64,000 nucleotides of DNA from Synchiropus splendidus (GCF_027744825.2 NC_071334.1:4421437-4485436); one strand, 5' to 3'. Positions 11,213 to 23,012 are shown, counted from the stretch's first letter. Numbers and translations are program-made. Notes: a model not told the origin generated them from the sequence alone.

Positions 11213-11217
11213 CTCCC

Positions 11218-12379
11218 TCTGCCATGTGGGCGCTGCTAACCTAAACCTCCATTTGACAAATTGGACTTGGCCCACCATGGTCTCCTCTTCCTTCCTGTGG
11301 CTAAGGTAAGCACAGCATATCAAACCATCCAGGGATTCTGTGAGGCTTATATCAGTTGTTAACTTAGCACGTGTGTACTCCTCTACTAGGTGTGAATCAA
11401 GGTAACCATCGCCACTTCTCCCTCTGCATATTCACCAAGTGTTTCAAGCCTGCGATGTGTTGATCTTTGTTTTCTGTGCATTGCATTTATTGGATTTTCT
11501 TCTTTTCTTGTCTGTCTTGACTTGGCTCTACTTCCCTTTCGGAGCCTTGATAAGAAATAGCTACCGTAGCAACACCTATGGAGAATAAGGAAGGTCCCTA
11601 TTCTCGTTCAAATTACACATTATTTCAGCTCCTTTGAGCAGGATAATACTAAGAATAGCAATAATAAATAAATGAACGAAACATACAAACAGAAAGAGAA
11701 AAAGATCTAACCATCAACTGCATTGGATTGATGAGAAGAGGAGCGTTGGCATTCGTGAAAACAGCTCACATTGCTAATGTTGATGACTTGGAGGACAAGC
11801 AACTTCCCTGTGCACTTCATCACCTCCCTAATGATTTGCATGGAGGCATTGTTAAAGTGTGACGGCACTATTTACTCTATCAGATTCTCTCCTGTCAGTA
11901 AAAAATGCAAGGCTTCAACTGGCTTGTTTATTCACTCAGTATTGATTGACTGTGGTTTAAACTGAGAAGAAACGCAGGGTCTTCTGAACGAATATCTGCC
12001 GGCAGCTTGTGAAAATAGGAACACAGCTTTGCCTCAGCACTTTCAAATTCAACCAGTCGGCTTGCTGACCTGAAACGCTCAGATTGATTTTTCAGACAGA
12101 TTTCAGAGCAGGCTTTGACCTTGTTATTCAAAGGCATTATACCTGTAAAATGCACAGTGTAGATGTTGTTCTCACACATCCTTCATCTTCCACTTTATCC
12201 TGGACACGTCAGGGTCACAGACAGTAACATGAAGACATGGTCATGGCGCTAAAGAAGGATCCAACTTTGTCCCATACTAAATATTAGGACGGATTTGCGG
12301 GGTGTTAGCATTAGCCTTCCTCATTTATTGGTCCATATCATTGTAGTTCACGGCACAGATTCATTGCACATGAGCAGGG
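11218..12379. other. Intergenic, no gene seen
   Basis: Non-coding, moderately AT-rich, no recognised repeat. Nothing further can be supported. Confidence 0.4.
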
Positions 12380-12656
12380 TAAAGACGGGCGGAGACAACA
12401 GCAGTCAGAGTAGCAGCAAGAGAAACGAGGAAGCTTCACAGGACAGTAGCGAGACAAGCCATGATATATGGTTTAGAGACAGTCACTCTGACACCGAGAC
12501 AGGAAGCAGAGTTAGAAGTGTCAGAGTTAAAGATGCACTGGTTCTTATTGGGAGCGACAAGAAAAGACCAGAATAGAATGTCAGAGTTGGGAATGTGGCG
12601 AGGGGAGACAGCGTTGGACGAGAAATGGTGCTACTGGGTAAAAGAAGGGAAAGTAA
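12380..12656 (+). mobile_element. Degraded LINE ORF2 fragment, family R
   Basis: A frame reads MIYGLETVTLTPRQEAELEV (12461 onward), the decayed form of MLYGLETVALRRRQEAELEV at 52.48 kb. That block lies C-terminal to the reverse transcriptase in a common fish LINE. Stops and frame changes lie on both sides. The remainder of ORF2 is missing. Confidence 0.6.
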
Positions 12657-12779
12657 ATGGCTGAGGACATGGAGATGCTTGTATTTGTTTTGTTTTTCTT
12701 TTTCATTTACAACTAAATGTATTTACACTTCATAAATCAAATCTGGGATGTCTGTAAGTACATTTTATCATAATAATAA
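12657..12779 (+). repeat. Tandem duplicate T, unit 1, left part
   Basis: Starts TGGCTGAGGACATGGAGATG and continues with GCTTGTATTTG and AAATGTATTTACAC. The same order recurs at 13643 onward. Unit 1 is interrupted by a family A MITE and resumes after it. Confidence 0.7.
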
Positions 12780-12781
12780 TA

Positions 12782-13492
12782 CAGTGGTACCTGGGTTCTC
12801 GACCACAATCCGTTCCAGACGGCCGTTTGAGAAGCGAATTGTTCGAAATCTGAATGGATTTTTCCCATTGCAATGAATGGAAAAAGCAATAATGCGTTCC
12901 AAGCCTTAAAACAGTCTTTTGTAGGAGTGAATGTAGAGTGTCTGCTGCAGGTGGCTGTTCCTCTATGTGTGTGGCCGCTGCATGTGGGAGGGGTTGCCGA
13001 GTGAGTGAGGTCTCTCCAGAAGTGAAGAGGTGCCCGGTGCGTGTCCAGCTCTGAATGTGCGCTTCTGTGCAGTTTGGCTGTGACAAAGTCATAAACCAAG
13101 TCACGCTCTGTCCCAGACTGGCCTCATCCCTGTCCCAGCTCCAGCCCACAACAGGACATCAAACCCTGGAGTGAGCGCTCCAGCACCTCCCCTGTGACAC
13201 TCTACCACGGTCCAGTGTGGAGACAGGAAAGGTTTTACACCTCAATATGAAGAAAAAACTGTCAGTAAATGGAGCTAACGGGACACGTCTGCATACAGAG
13301 GCTGCGTTATACACAATAACAAAGCGCGTCGTGGGTCAGCTGATCGGTCCGCGCACGTTATGTTTTTCCTGGCTTTTTTCAGGGGCGTCCAAGTTCTGCA
13401 TTTTCATTCGAAATCCAAAGCAAAAAAATATAGAAATTTTTGTTTTCCGATTTGTTCGAATTCCGAGACGTTCAAAAACCGAGGCACCACTT
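12782..13492 (+). mobile_element. MITE family A, copy 1
   Basis: Starts CAGTGGTACCTGGGTTCTCG after a TA and ends with the near-inverse AAAAACCGAGGCACCACT. The terminal inverted repeats and TA target fit a non-autonomous Tc1/mariner-superfamily (pogo/Tigger-like) element. The interior has no transposase frame. This is the longest copy (about 711 bp). The reading frames across it are not genes: the same text recurs at 19.1, 24.8 and 40.1 kb. The last bases at the right end (CACTT instead of CACTG) are mutated. Confidence 0.75.
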
Positions 13493-13642
13493 TCCAATTA
13501 CGGAAATAAGACAGTGTAAGACTGAGACTCTCCCTCTCAAGCGACTCATTCCCAGAACCTAGATTCTTTGAAAGTCGATTCCTTTTGGATGTAAGAAAAG
13601 AGAGGACATGAAAAAAATAATGGAAAGACAACCAACCAAGTT
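13493..13642 (+). repeat. Tandem duplicate T, unit 1, right part
   Basis: Resumes unit 1 after the MITE, with AGACTGAGACTCTCCCTCTC and AACCTAGATTCTTTGAAAGT. It is matched by unit 2 at about 13759-13840. Confidence 0.65.
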
Positions 13643-13860
13643 CATGGCTGAAGACGTGAAGATGCTTGTATTTGTTTTTTCATTTTCAAATAAATGTATT
13701 TACACATTTTATAATTGTGAAAATAAAAACAATAATCATCATCAGAAATAAGATGTGTGTAAGACTACGACTCTCCCCCTCAAGCAACTCATTCCCCTAA
13801 CCTTGATTCTTTTAAAGTCGGTTGTAAGAAAAAAAAAGAATGGAAAATGGTGCGCATCCT
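13643..13860 (+). repeat. Tandem duplicate T, unit 2 (without MITE)
   Basis: Begins TTCATGGCTGAAGACGTGAAG and carries both parts of unit 1 joined together: the GCTTGTATTTG block, then ACTACGACTCTCCCCCTC. It therefore represents the state before the family A insertion. Confidence 0.65.
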
Positions 13861-15280
13861 TTCTGAGCTGGTTCTGGGGTAAGCTGTGTTAATAAGACCA
13901 TGGGGAATTTGTGATGAGATGCACATCAAAGTGAGGAAAAAAAGAAGCTCCTTAAAAACACCTTCAAAGCTATCAAAGTGCGACTATTGTCTTTGCTCTG
14001 ATTTATCATGTTCCAATGTTCGCCTGATTATACAATTCCCATTCTTGCCGTTACAGCTTGTGGTTGACAATAATGTCAGTCCTCGCACGTTTCCAAAGTC
14101 AAGCAACACATGTGATGAATGTGCAATTTCCTTAATTCACGGCCGGCTGCTGCACTGTGGACTGGATGGAAATCTGAAATGGGGCTTGAACAGCACTCGT
14201 CACAACAAGAAATCAATATAGCATGGCGTGTAGAGAGGCGACCCGCTATCTGCCGCGGCCGTGGCAAGGCTCACCGGGTAATTTCCTCTAAATGCCACAA
14301 ACACGGCTCAGCCACTTCACTGCAACACAAATAGAATCCTGGTAAAATGCTCAGACACACTTGAGGAGATGTGTGCTGTGTGTAAGCGCGAGCTCCTGAA
14401 CGTGTAAGGTTAATGTTTTCTCAAACATTTAGATCTTGCTTTCCAGGAGCCATTTCTCAGCAGGTTTTGACAGGTCATTTGTGTAATGCTGCTGCTCGAT
14501 AGTTAGACTCCTGATGATTGTTTAAACTCTGTGCTGTTACCGTCACAAATGTCATGACTGTCTTCATTTTGTCAAGAGACTTCCTTCTTCTCTGCGTGAC
14601 CATGGTGTCTTCAATGTGACCGAGGCACACCTGCGATGAGTCACGGAACAGTCGCTAGAACGTGACTCTTCCTCATGGAACTTGTTTATCTGGTGTCGAT
14701 GGAATTCTTTTTTTGTCTTCACCTTTTGTTACCCTGGTTCCGTCCGCATTGTGGAGCCTTGTATTCTGAGTAACTTTGAGTCATTTTTCTTCCTCAGGTT
14801 CTTCCACGTCTTTTGCTATTGCTTATGTATTGAGTGTCACTTTGACGGTGCCCAGACCTATGCGTTGCTTAAGACTATTTTATTTTGCATCTATTGTGTA
14901 CATAAATTGTACTTTGAAAGTTTTTTTTTTTTTTTTGAGTCACGACTGGATTTGTCTGGCATCAGGGGTGAACACCAAAAACACAAGCCTAACAACACTT
15001 CAACTTCACTTAGCACAAAGTTCTTTTTTTTGGTTCTGGTCAAATTTGCCCCATTATCTCTTTGGCTTAGTGAATACACATGGTGGGTATCACTCAAACC
15101 CTAGAAAGGCAACAATGTGGGTGCGTCGAAGGGCCTCTTCACATATGACATATATCACTGGAAGTGTGTGTTTTTGTGTGGGGGCAGAACCTTGCTGCTA
15201 CCTGACACACATGGGCCCCCCTAACCATACAGTGTGGACCATACCGTGTGCAGACCATTGGCCATCACAGTGTTAAACTA
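13861..15280. promoter_or_regulatory. Non-coding stretch, candidate enhancer at 13990-14330
   Basis: The part 13990-14330 is unique-looking, with CAATTTCCTTAATTCACGG and TCACCGGGTAATTTCC-like text. It is free of simple repeats and therefore a candidate conserved element. The two overlapping plus-strand frames at 14682-15276 share the same DNA in different frames, contain phenylalanine runs from T tracts and match no family I know. I do not call them genes. Confidence 0.2.
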
Positions 15281-15665
15281 ACCTTGAGTATGACTGAGGA
15301 GCCATGCATTGGACTGAGGTCGGTCTGGCACGTAACCCTGGAACAGTAGAGCAAATGAGCAGGTGTTCTTGTTTGGAGAACTTGTTCCAGGTGTGGACCA
15401 TTAGGAGGCCAATCTCAGGGAGACACAGGGGAGAACACAGGAAGAATACAAACAAAATAAAAGCAAAATAAAAGTGGATCTGGATAGAGTTTTGGTGGAG
15501 CTGGCTGTCATTTCATGTTGGTGTTGGCATGTGGCTTATGGGAGAAACCCTCACTGAACTCTGGAAAAGCCTCATATAAAAGGGTGGTCGGCAACAAACA
15601 AGCAACAATGGTTGTGGGCATGTTGACTGATGGCCAGTTCTGCCATCTATGTGAGCTTATTAGTT
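15281..15665. other. Intergenic, nothing recognised
   Basis: Non-coding sequence up to the left end of a family C element. Confidence 0.4.
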
Positions 15666-16116
15666 CAACCCATCCTCACGGCCATGGCTTCATACACTGA
15701 TGTTGGGAAGGAGGACTTGGTCCTACACTGACGGCAAATGCAGTATTCAGCGTTGCATGTTTCAATGGAGAACAAAACTCTTTCCTTGCAGTGTAGCGTT
15801 CCAGGCAGGAAGAAGCACAAATGCATTGCATGGTGGGTGGTGGGGTTGCATCTGCTACTTACTGTTGGCGCTGGAAGTCACTGTAACTTTAAATAGAAAT
15901 TGACACATTGTTACAAGTTGAACAGCAACCTCTGGCTTTCTTGTATGTGACGCTGTGCCACGGCATCAGGATATGCCTCAGAAAGTGGAACATGCGCTTC
16001 AGTTGACAGCCTATGGCGTCAACATGCGACGCTGAAGGCCTTTGTCGTCAGTATGGGACGCAAAAGTCCACTTTCCTGACGTCAATATATGACGCCACGG
16101 GAGTGAGGACGGGTTG
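15666..16116 (+). mobile_element. MITE family C, copy 1
   Basis: The left end CAACCCATCCTCACGGCCAT (15666) is matched in reverse by CGTCAATATATGACGCCACG and GAGTGAGGACGGGTTG at the right end (to 16116). The inverted repeats are about 90 bp long. Internal text TTGCATGTTTCAATGG recurs in the 22.7-kb copy. No convincing target duplication was found for this copy. The frame at 16013-16261 is built from the element and is not a gene. Confidence 0.7.
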
Positions 16117-18448
16117 CTGGGTAGCCCCTTTATTGCTCAAGGCTTATCCTAAAAAACGTTACGGCGTAGGAGTAATGCAATGTCAAAACACTCCATTTTT
16201 ACTGCATTATAACATCCTCTATAATTCATGTGCAGTTTATCTAACAGTTCATAAGTACTGACTGAGTGACGCTAGATAGTGATGCACAATGTTCCGAGTT
16301 AGTCTTGAAAGCTTTATACTCTGAATGATACCTGAATGTTGTTGCTCCTTTTACTCAGGATAGTCCATCAAAAATAAAGCTCCCTGGAGAGAGGGTGAGT
16401 TGCAGATAACTTCCGAGCGTATCCTTGACCAAATATAATCCATTCTTTGCTGAGGAGATGCAATCAGGCCCTGTTCCTCCAGAAACAATGCAGGGAACGG
16501 GCTTGTGCAGTTGTTCTTGGCTCAATAACGCAGGATGTTCACAGCAGGATACCTTGTGCGCACTCTTGTTTTTGACATTTTGTCATAACTGTTGATGAAT
16601 GGTGGTTGAATTCCTCTTCATGTTCCCATCTTTCATTGTTGGGCCATTGTGGACTCTCCATTTGCTTCTTTTGACGTTGCCGACTGTTGAACCCGAATGA
16701 ATAGCAACACAAAAAAAATAGAAACAGTTTTGATCTTTGTTTTATTGTTTCTTTTTTTTATTGTTTCTGTAGTATTACTAGGACGTCTAAATAGAACGAC
16801 TTCAATTTCCAGATAGATGCTGAAGACAGGATCAGTCCTGGATGTGCTGTCTTGCCTCAATCGGCTCTCGCGAAAATGCAACGCAGCGTTACAGACAAAC
16901 CAATCCTTAAGGTCAGAGGTGGAACACGCTGACCCTTGTGATAAGCCCAAGTGTCATCATGTAGTTCACATGTTACATCCCTCCCTGGTGAAAGTGATTG
17001 ACCTTGTGCGTGAACGCGGCTGGAAATGCGTGAGTGAAGACCTCACGATATCAGTACTGTCAGAGACGGTGAAGATCCCTTCAAAAAAAAGTCCCTCGAA
17101 CAGACACAGCAGTGTCGCTCTGGGCTTTCCATAAGCAGAAGTGTGCCGTATCAGCACATTGGCACAAATTTGATTCCATAGCAATTTAGAAATTTGTCAT
17201 TGAAGGCAATTCATCAGCGAAGATGGATGCTGTAAATGCAGTAATAGCAGATTATTGGATTGAGATTGGAGTGTCTATTGATTGGCCGCTGATCCCTCCA
17301 TCAATGATTCGCCCCGAGGTGAAGAGCAACAGAATATCACACAAGGTTTCATCTTGTTCGGTGCGATCAGCAAATCATTGGAGGCTTTAGCCATTAGAGG
17401 GGCTCCCCGAAGAACCGGGGGAGGGAGGGGAGCAGGTTACGGCTGAGGGGGTTACGAAAGAGCAGGTGACGGAAAATATGGTCGGATGAAAGGATGATAG
17501 AGATTTGAGTTGGTCTGTGAATGGACACGGCGCTGGTTGATAACGCCAAGACTAATGAGATTTCATGTCCAAAGTGCACGTTCTCTCTTGCATAATCAGA
17601 TGAGGAGCTTGGAACAGAAAATGGAATCAAATCTGACAGCCCACTCAGATGGTGACGCGCCGGACGCTTGTGAGCGCGACTGCTGTGGGCTTGTTAGACT
17701 CTTTCCAGCTTCAGCTAATAGGTGAAATTCATTTGCTTTGCATGTAACTACAAATTAGTCAGCTGCTGTGAGAGTGACACGTGCAACGGAAATGACAACT
17801 GAAGGTACAGTGTGTGATGAAGGCATGAAAATGAGTTTGACACAATGTCCACACACAATATGTCGAACAGCATTTGTTGTAATAGCACTCGGAAAACTAC
17901 TTCTGACTAAAGTGGAACGTTGTAATCCAGTGACTCAGAGAATGTTGAAGCAATATTGCAGGTGACACCGCGGATGCTGCTTACCCCAATGGAGTTGGCT
18001 AACTGCAAATGCCGCGTCCATACAGCAGCACAATGCTAGGGAGATAGGTCTTCGGACACAAGGTTGTCACTGTCCATGTAGAGTCCAGCCACTCCAAAAA
18101 AAAAAAAGAAAGCTGAGAAACAACGCAAGCTGCCGCCTCTGTTCTTTATCAGAATTAGATTGATCAGAACAATCCTGCAACAATGTCTACTGCTTGAGTG
18201 AGACAACCTTTAATACCATTCATACCCGAAGCAGATATTTGAAGATACAAATATCTTGACTTATCTTGATGCCGAAGTTGCACGAAAGTTGCCTGCCACA
18301 TTGCACATTACCGCATAGGTGCAAAGAGGTACACTTTGAGTAAAAATCTCCTTCCTGGTGTAGTGTTTTGAGAGAGTTGGAACATAGGGGAGATGATCGG
18401 AATCTCTCCTCACTGATTTAAAATAGACGTCACTTCATATATATATTT
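16117..18448. other. Non-coding stretch; weak enhancer candidates
   Basis: No gene or named repeat. Balanced, unique-looking blocks at about 16810-17130 and 17140-17720 could be regulatory: they include GGCTGGAAATGCGTGAG and TAATGAGATTTCATG-like text, and TTTGCTTTGCATGTAACT (about 17733). A short A-rich run lies at 18097-18109. All frames here are short and show no family features. Confidence 0.25.
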
Positions 18449-18716
18449 ATATCAAAGTCAGAGAGGCTGGATGGAGATGGTTTGGACATGTACAGAGGGG
18501 AGAGAGAGCCAGTACATTGGTAGATGAAGATGTTGAGGTTGGAACTGCCAGGCAGAAGGTGGAGGAAGGTCAAAGAGGAGATTGATGGAGGTGGTGAAGG
18601 AGGACATGAGGTTTGGAGGTTTGAGAGAAGAGGAAGCAGAGGACAGGGGGAGATGGAGGAGAATGAGTCGCTGTGGCCACCACTGAAGGGAGAAGCTGAA
18701 GGAAAAAGAAGGTGAA
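18449..18716 (+). mobile_element. LINE family R, 3' ORF2 fragment, first tandem copy
   Basis: Recalls the family R C-terminus: a VREARLRWFGHVQRR-type block (degraded), then LELPGRRWRK (from 18537), then text ending GAGTCGCTGTGGCCACCACT. The same sequence occurs at 52.62-52.89 kb. Frames are broken. Confidence 0.65.
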
Positions 18717-18893
18717 GATGTTGAAAAGACATGTACAGAGGAGAGAGAGAGCCAGTACATTGGTAGATGAAGATGTTGAGATGTTGGAACTGCCAGGCAG
18801 AAGGTGGAGAGGAAGGCCACAGAGGAGATTGATGGAGGTGGTGAAGGAGGACATGAGGTTTGTAGGTTCGAGAGAAGAGGAAGCTTCTTGCAA
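18717..18893 (+). mobile_element. LINE family R, 3' ORF2 fragment, second tandem copy
   Basis: Repeats the previous fragment about 243 bp later, starting near GACATGTACAGAGGAGAGAG (18728). It reads LPGRRWRGRPQRRLMEVV then KEDMRFVGSREEE in one frame, better preserved than the first copy. It stops at AGAGAAGAGGAAGC and joins unrelated DNA. Confidence 0.65.
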
Positions 18894-19090
18894 AACCTCG
18901 ATATATTATGCCATGAGCGTCTTACCTCTGCAGATTCAAACAATTGTGGCGGTTAGCTTAGCTGACGTTCTTATCCAGGCGACAACTCCAGAGATCTCTG
19001 TCAGTAACAATGAGCTGAGGGAGGAAATGGAAATTCTGTTTGCTGCCCAGACGCCTTAACACAACTCAAAAACACAAACACATCCAAGTA
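18894..19090. other. Intergenic spacer
   Basis: Short non-coding stretch between a LINE fragment and a MITE. It ends in the TA (19089-19090) used as target by the next element. Confidence 0.4.
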
Positions 19091-19430
19091 CAGTGGTTCC
19101 TGGGTTCTCAACCACAATCCATTCCGTTCGAGCTCCAGCCCACAACAGGACCTCAAACCCTGGAGTGAGCGCTCCAGCACCTCCCCTGTGACACTCTACC
19201 ACGGTCCAGTGTGGAGACAGGAAAGGTTTTACACCTCAATATGAAGAAAAAACAGTCAGTAAATGTAGCTAACGGGACACGTCTGCATACAGAGGCTGCG
19301 TTATACACAATAACAAAGCGCCTCGTGGGTCAGCTGATCGGTCCGCACACGTTATGTTTTTTCCGGCTTTTTTCGGGGGCGTTCCAGTTCTGGATTTTCA
19401 TTCGAAATCAGAAGCAAAAAAATCTCATGA
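19091..19430 (+). mobile_element. MITE family A, copy 2, internally deleted
   Basis: Starts CAGTGGTTCCTGGGTTCTCA after TA, then jumps from the left end to GAGCTCCAGCCCACAACAGG. It thus lacks the part that copy 1 has from about 12815 to 13138. The right terminal repeat is missing; the copy fades at AAAAAAATCTCATGATTTT. Confidence 0.7.
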
Positions 19431-20298
19431 TTTTTAATAAATAAATGAATAAATAAAATGCAGAAAGTTCTCACTTTCGACCTCCTGCACTGCTCCTGAC
19501 CAGCAGTAGGCAGAGGCCCTGTGTTGTGGCGCTCCTCTGTTCTGTTTGCCTGCCATGCTGGAGATCACACCCCTCTCACTGCTCCTCTTCAAGCTCATTA
19601 TCACGGTTAAACGATTTCCTCCCACAAGAATGTTAATTAACACACACGTCCAGACCATGTCTGGCCGCACAAATTGATTACAACATCAGCGTTGGTGTGT
19701 GCGTGTGGCTGGCCTCCGCAGGAACAAAAGGAGAGTCGGTCCACGGAGGGGCCCGCAGGTCTCACGTACAATGTATGCAGCTCCGGCGCAAAGATAATGA
19801 ATGTATGTTGCGAGAGCCTGTTTATAAGCAGCCACACGCTTCACGCTGACAGCAGGGATGTTGACATCACGGCAGCAGGGTGGTTCATTCCAAGCTTGGC
19901 CTCAATCACCAGTGTTAAGAATAATTCCAGTCCTAAAGGGGTTAATTAGGGGCTGGAGCTAGACTCCTCAAGTAATTGGCTGATGCCTGGGAAGACGGAA
20001 AAAAAAAGGAAAAATGAAGGGGCAAAGGGAGGACGGCTCTATGGTTTCCGTGCGTCAGAATCCGTTGACAGTGTTGACTGGTCAAGGTGAAAGCCTGGTG
20101 TGTAACATCCATCTTGCTTTCTGGCCCAGAAAAACAAGATGTTTTTCAACGTCGCTGGATTCAGATGTAGGTTTTTGCAAAACGACAGATCATCCACCTT
20201 GGTGAAGCGTCATGGTCGCACATTTGAGAGCCATCCGATATGACTGAACCACGTAAAGCAAGTGTAGTGCAGAGACGGCAGCTGGGAGGGGACAAAAG
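19431..20298. promoter_or_regulatory. Unique stretch, candidate enhancer at 19500-20000
   Basis: Contains TGTTAATTAACAC (about 19630), ACAAATTGATTACAAC (about 19669) and GGGGTTAATTAGGGG (about 19938). These are several homeodomain-type cores in balanced, non-repetitive DNA. This is a motif-based suggestion, not proof. Confidence 0.3.
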
Positions 20299-20716
20299 CA
20301 ACCCATCCTCACTCCCATGGCGCCTTATATTGACGTTAGGAAAGTGGACTTTTGCGTCCTATATTGACGAAAAAGGCAGCCTGTGTGTCATTGGACTAAA
20401 AGAACGTTTTCCTTCAGTAGCGTTCCAGGTGGGGCCGCGTGGATCGGGGGAGAAAACTAACTATCCAGTTAGTCAGTTGCTATTTAAAACCCCTTACGTG
20501 GCTCTCCTCCTTACTGAAAGTCACAGTGGCTAACGCGCACATTTGATGCGATCCCATAGCTTAACCTCACCCCAACCTCTGTCTTTTTTTCACCTGTTGT
20601 GCCGCCACTGTGCTAACACGTAACGCTGGAGGCGGCCTTTGTCGTCAGTATAGGACACAAAAGGACGCAACTTTTGTAAGGTCAATGTATGACGCCATGG
20701 GAGTGATGGTCGGTTG
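20299..20716 (+). mobile_element. MITE family C, copy 2 (complete)
   Basis: The left end CAACCCATCCTCACTCCCAT and the right end ending GAGTGATGGTCGGTTG are inverted copies of each other over about 90 bp, and both contain the CGTC(A)nTATTGACG text. Flanks GACAAAAG (20291-20298) and CACAATAG (20717-20724) match at 6 of 8 positions, compatible with a decayed 8-bp target duplication. No transposase is encoded. Confidence 0.75.
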
Positions 20717-22670
20717 CACAATAGATAGGTTTCCATTTGTAAAACACCATGACATTAGTTACTAAAATCTTCTTAGGGAAATTTGCCAACAAAACATTAA
20801 ATAGTAAACTTCAAAAAAGCATTGATGTTTTGGCAAAATCCGTCCACTTTGGATGGACGGACCTATGGCTGCGTGGATGGATGGATGGATGCTGGCTTTT
20901 GAAAGACTCCACTGTGCACAAATTGCCCGACCAAATGTGTGAGAACCAGACGGAAAGACTGACTCCTCTAATCTTTAAATTACCTCAGAAAGTGAGCTTC
21001 CTGACCTTTACACAGGAGTTATATAAAGTTCAATTTAACAAGGCTCTCCTCACAATGATTTATTAAGCCCAAATCTGAAGCCTTGCCCGTTTCTTTTTCC
21101 CACTCTTCGACGGCGAGATAAGTCACGGCGGAGGCACAGGTTTCACCTGTGGAGACTCTCCAACTCCTCACACAGTCTTCCTGTTCCGAGTCCCCAGCTT
21201 AACATTAGCGCTTGTACATTAGCCAGTGTGGCAGCTGAAAAATGAGTCAGGCATTGAAAAGCAATCATGAGAAGAAAGTCATGCTTGTGTGCTCGACGTG
21301 TCAGTCACTCCACACTTGCAAGTCGTCTTTTTCTTGGATGCTGGCATCAGTTCATCTCCTCTGCTCCTCCCTCACTGTGCCGCATGAGCCCAAAAGTACA
21401 GGTTTATTTTCCTAAAGAGCGAGGGAGAGGTGGAAAAAAAGGAGGGGCTGCTGTGAGATCTGAGCACTGAAAGGGTAAACAATCGCGATGAGAAGGTGAA
21501 AGAGTGGTTGTGAGGTGGCCGATCTCCACAAAGCAGCCGTGCGGTGTTTAAAACAGGATGCTGGCGAGACAACAGAACCAGCTTCATTCTGCAGACACAA
21601 TGGGTAAATAGCTGAAAGGGCCTCCCGCCGTGCGCCGGTCGGCTCTGCACCAGGCAGATCAGACATGCATTCACTTCCTGCTGAGGAGGGGAAAGGAAGA
21701 GGATATCAGTTGCAAAAGAGGCTACCTGTAATAATGGTATAATCCTCTCTCTTTATAGCTGCAGGACCCTTGTAAGGATCATTTCTAACCAAAAATCTAT
21801 CGAATAAATAGTGATAGCAAACTATAGTTTGATATGAAATCATACCCAACTTTATGATCCCATCCACAGGAGAGGAACAAAAAAAAAATCGTTCCATATG
21901 TCAAGCCCGCTGTGTGTTACGGGGTGACATCCTGGACGAGCCGTCAAAGAAAGACAGCAATGGGGACACGCTGGGATACTGTCCATGGCTTTGTCTCTGA
22001 GAGAATAGTCCAACTGCCATCCAAGATAACCAAGTCTTTAGACGTCATGCGTCTTCTGTGTCTCACTCTTGGCTGCCAAATTTCAGCAGTAGGACTGGAC
22101 AAATCTAGACGGCTCTTTCCAAACAGGCGAATTCGCAACCCTAACAGCATTTTTTTTTTTCGGGAGAGAGCTTGTCGGCCAACCTGATCTTAGCCAAAGT
22201 GTGTCCTGTTTTCACCTCGCTTCTTCAGATTCACCAGCGCGCGCGCTTATACCTCAGGTGTCAAACTGAATCCCAAAAGAGTCGTGTGGGTGCAAGTTTT
22301 CGGTGCAGCCATTCAGGTACACACCACTACAACCACCCACACAGCAACTTTTGGGATTTAGTTTCGTAACACTGGCTTAGACACATGTCCCCAGTCCATA
22401 TTCACTCTCAAGCAAGTCACTCAAAGAGTGTTCACCCGATATCGGAAAGGCATGGAGGAGTCTGGAACCAGCAAAACCGGTTACACCAATAGCACTAAAT
22501 GAAAATATGTATTCAGTGTTGCGTGTCTGTGTTGATGCTTATAATAACATCTGTGGTGTTTATGACCTTTTAACACCTAATGTGTCCAATAGGGATTGAT
22601 TATTTAAACTGGAATTTCAACCAAGACAAAGCAAAAAGCAAAAATCTCCAGGAACCTTTGGCAAAGCCAA
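20717..22670. other. Intergenic; candidate enhancer at 21070-21300
   Basis: No gene is seen. A short GGAT run sits at 20875-20891. Block 21070-21300 is unique-looking (TTAACATTAGCG, CAGGTTTCACCTGTGGAG) and may be regulatory. A 12-base T run is at 22151-22162. Confidence 0.25.
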
Positions 22671-22750
22671 CCCATCCGGGAAAAGTGACTTTTGCGTCCG
22701 ATACTGACAACAAGCGTTGCATGTTCATGCATTTCAATGGACTAAAAAAA
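22671..22750 (+). mobile_element. MITE family C, left-end fragment
   Basis: Carries CCAACCCATCC, ACTTTTGCGTCCGATACTGA and GCATTTCAATGGACTAAAA in the same order as copies at 15.7 and 20.3 kb, with a deletion after CCATCC. A LINE fragment interrupts it from 22751. Confidence 0.65.
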
Positions 22751-22999
22751 GAGGGTGTGTGAGGCATCACACTCCTCAGCCTCCCTGGTGAGGCCTACTC
22801 TAAGGTGCTGGAAAGGAGAGTCCGGTCGATAGTCGAACCTCGGATTCAAGAGGAACAATGCGGGTTCCGTCCTGGCCGTGGAACTACGGACCAACTCGTC
22901 TCGGGATCCCCCAGTCGGAGCTGGTGGATGTAGCTCGGGAGAAGGGCGTTTGGCGTGACCTCCTGAAGCTGCTGCCCCCGCGACCCAGCAACGGCTAAG
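22751..22999 (+). mobile_element. LINE family X, internally deleted copy with target duplication
   Basis: The first part reads ITLLSLPGEAYSKVLERRV and then QEEQCGFRPGRGTTDQL, the start of a reverse transcriptase palm domain. After CAACTCGTC (about 22900) it jumps to the ORF2 C-terminus IPQSELVDVAREKGVW, then LLKLLPPRPSNG and the stop TAA. Everything between, including the catalytic FADD region, is missing. It is flanked by the perfect 13-bp direct repeat TGGACTAAAAAAA (22738-22750 and 23000-23012), so it was inserted by retrotransposition into a family C MITE. The family is the same as the copy at 33.6 kb. Clade (RTE/Rex3-like or another) is unresolved. Confidence 0.85.
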
Positions 23000-23012
23000 T
23001 GGACTAAAAAAA

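Noticed and set aside
12730..13149. Minus-strand frames here and at 40118-40440 encode similar peptides, which could look like a conserved gene
   Set aside because: Both lie inside copies of MITE family A; the similarity is due to the repeat.
14682..15276. Two overlapping plus-strand frames of 140 and 166 codons
   Set aside because: They overlap in different frames, derive runs of phenylalanine from T tracts, and show no domain or splice context.
22185..22198. TGATCTTAGCCAAA, identical to 14 bases of the inverse of the U2 snRNA 5' part
   Set aside because: The flanking sequence does not continue the match on either side, so a U2 gene or pseudogene is not supported; probably chance.
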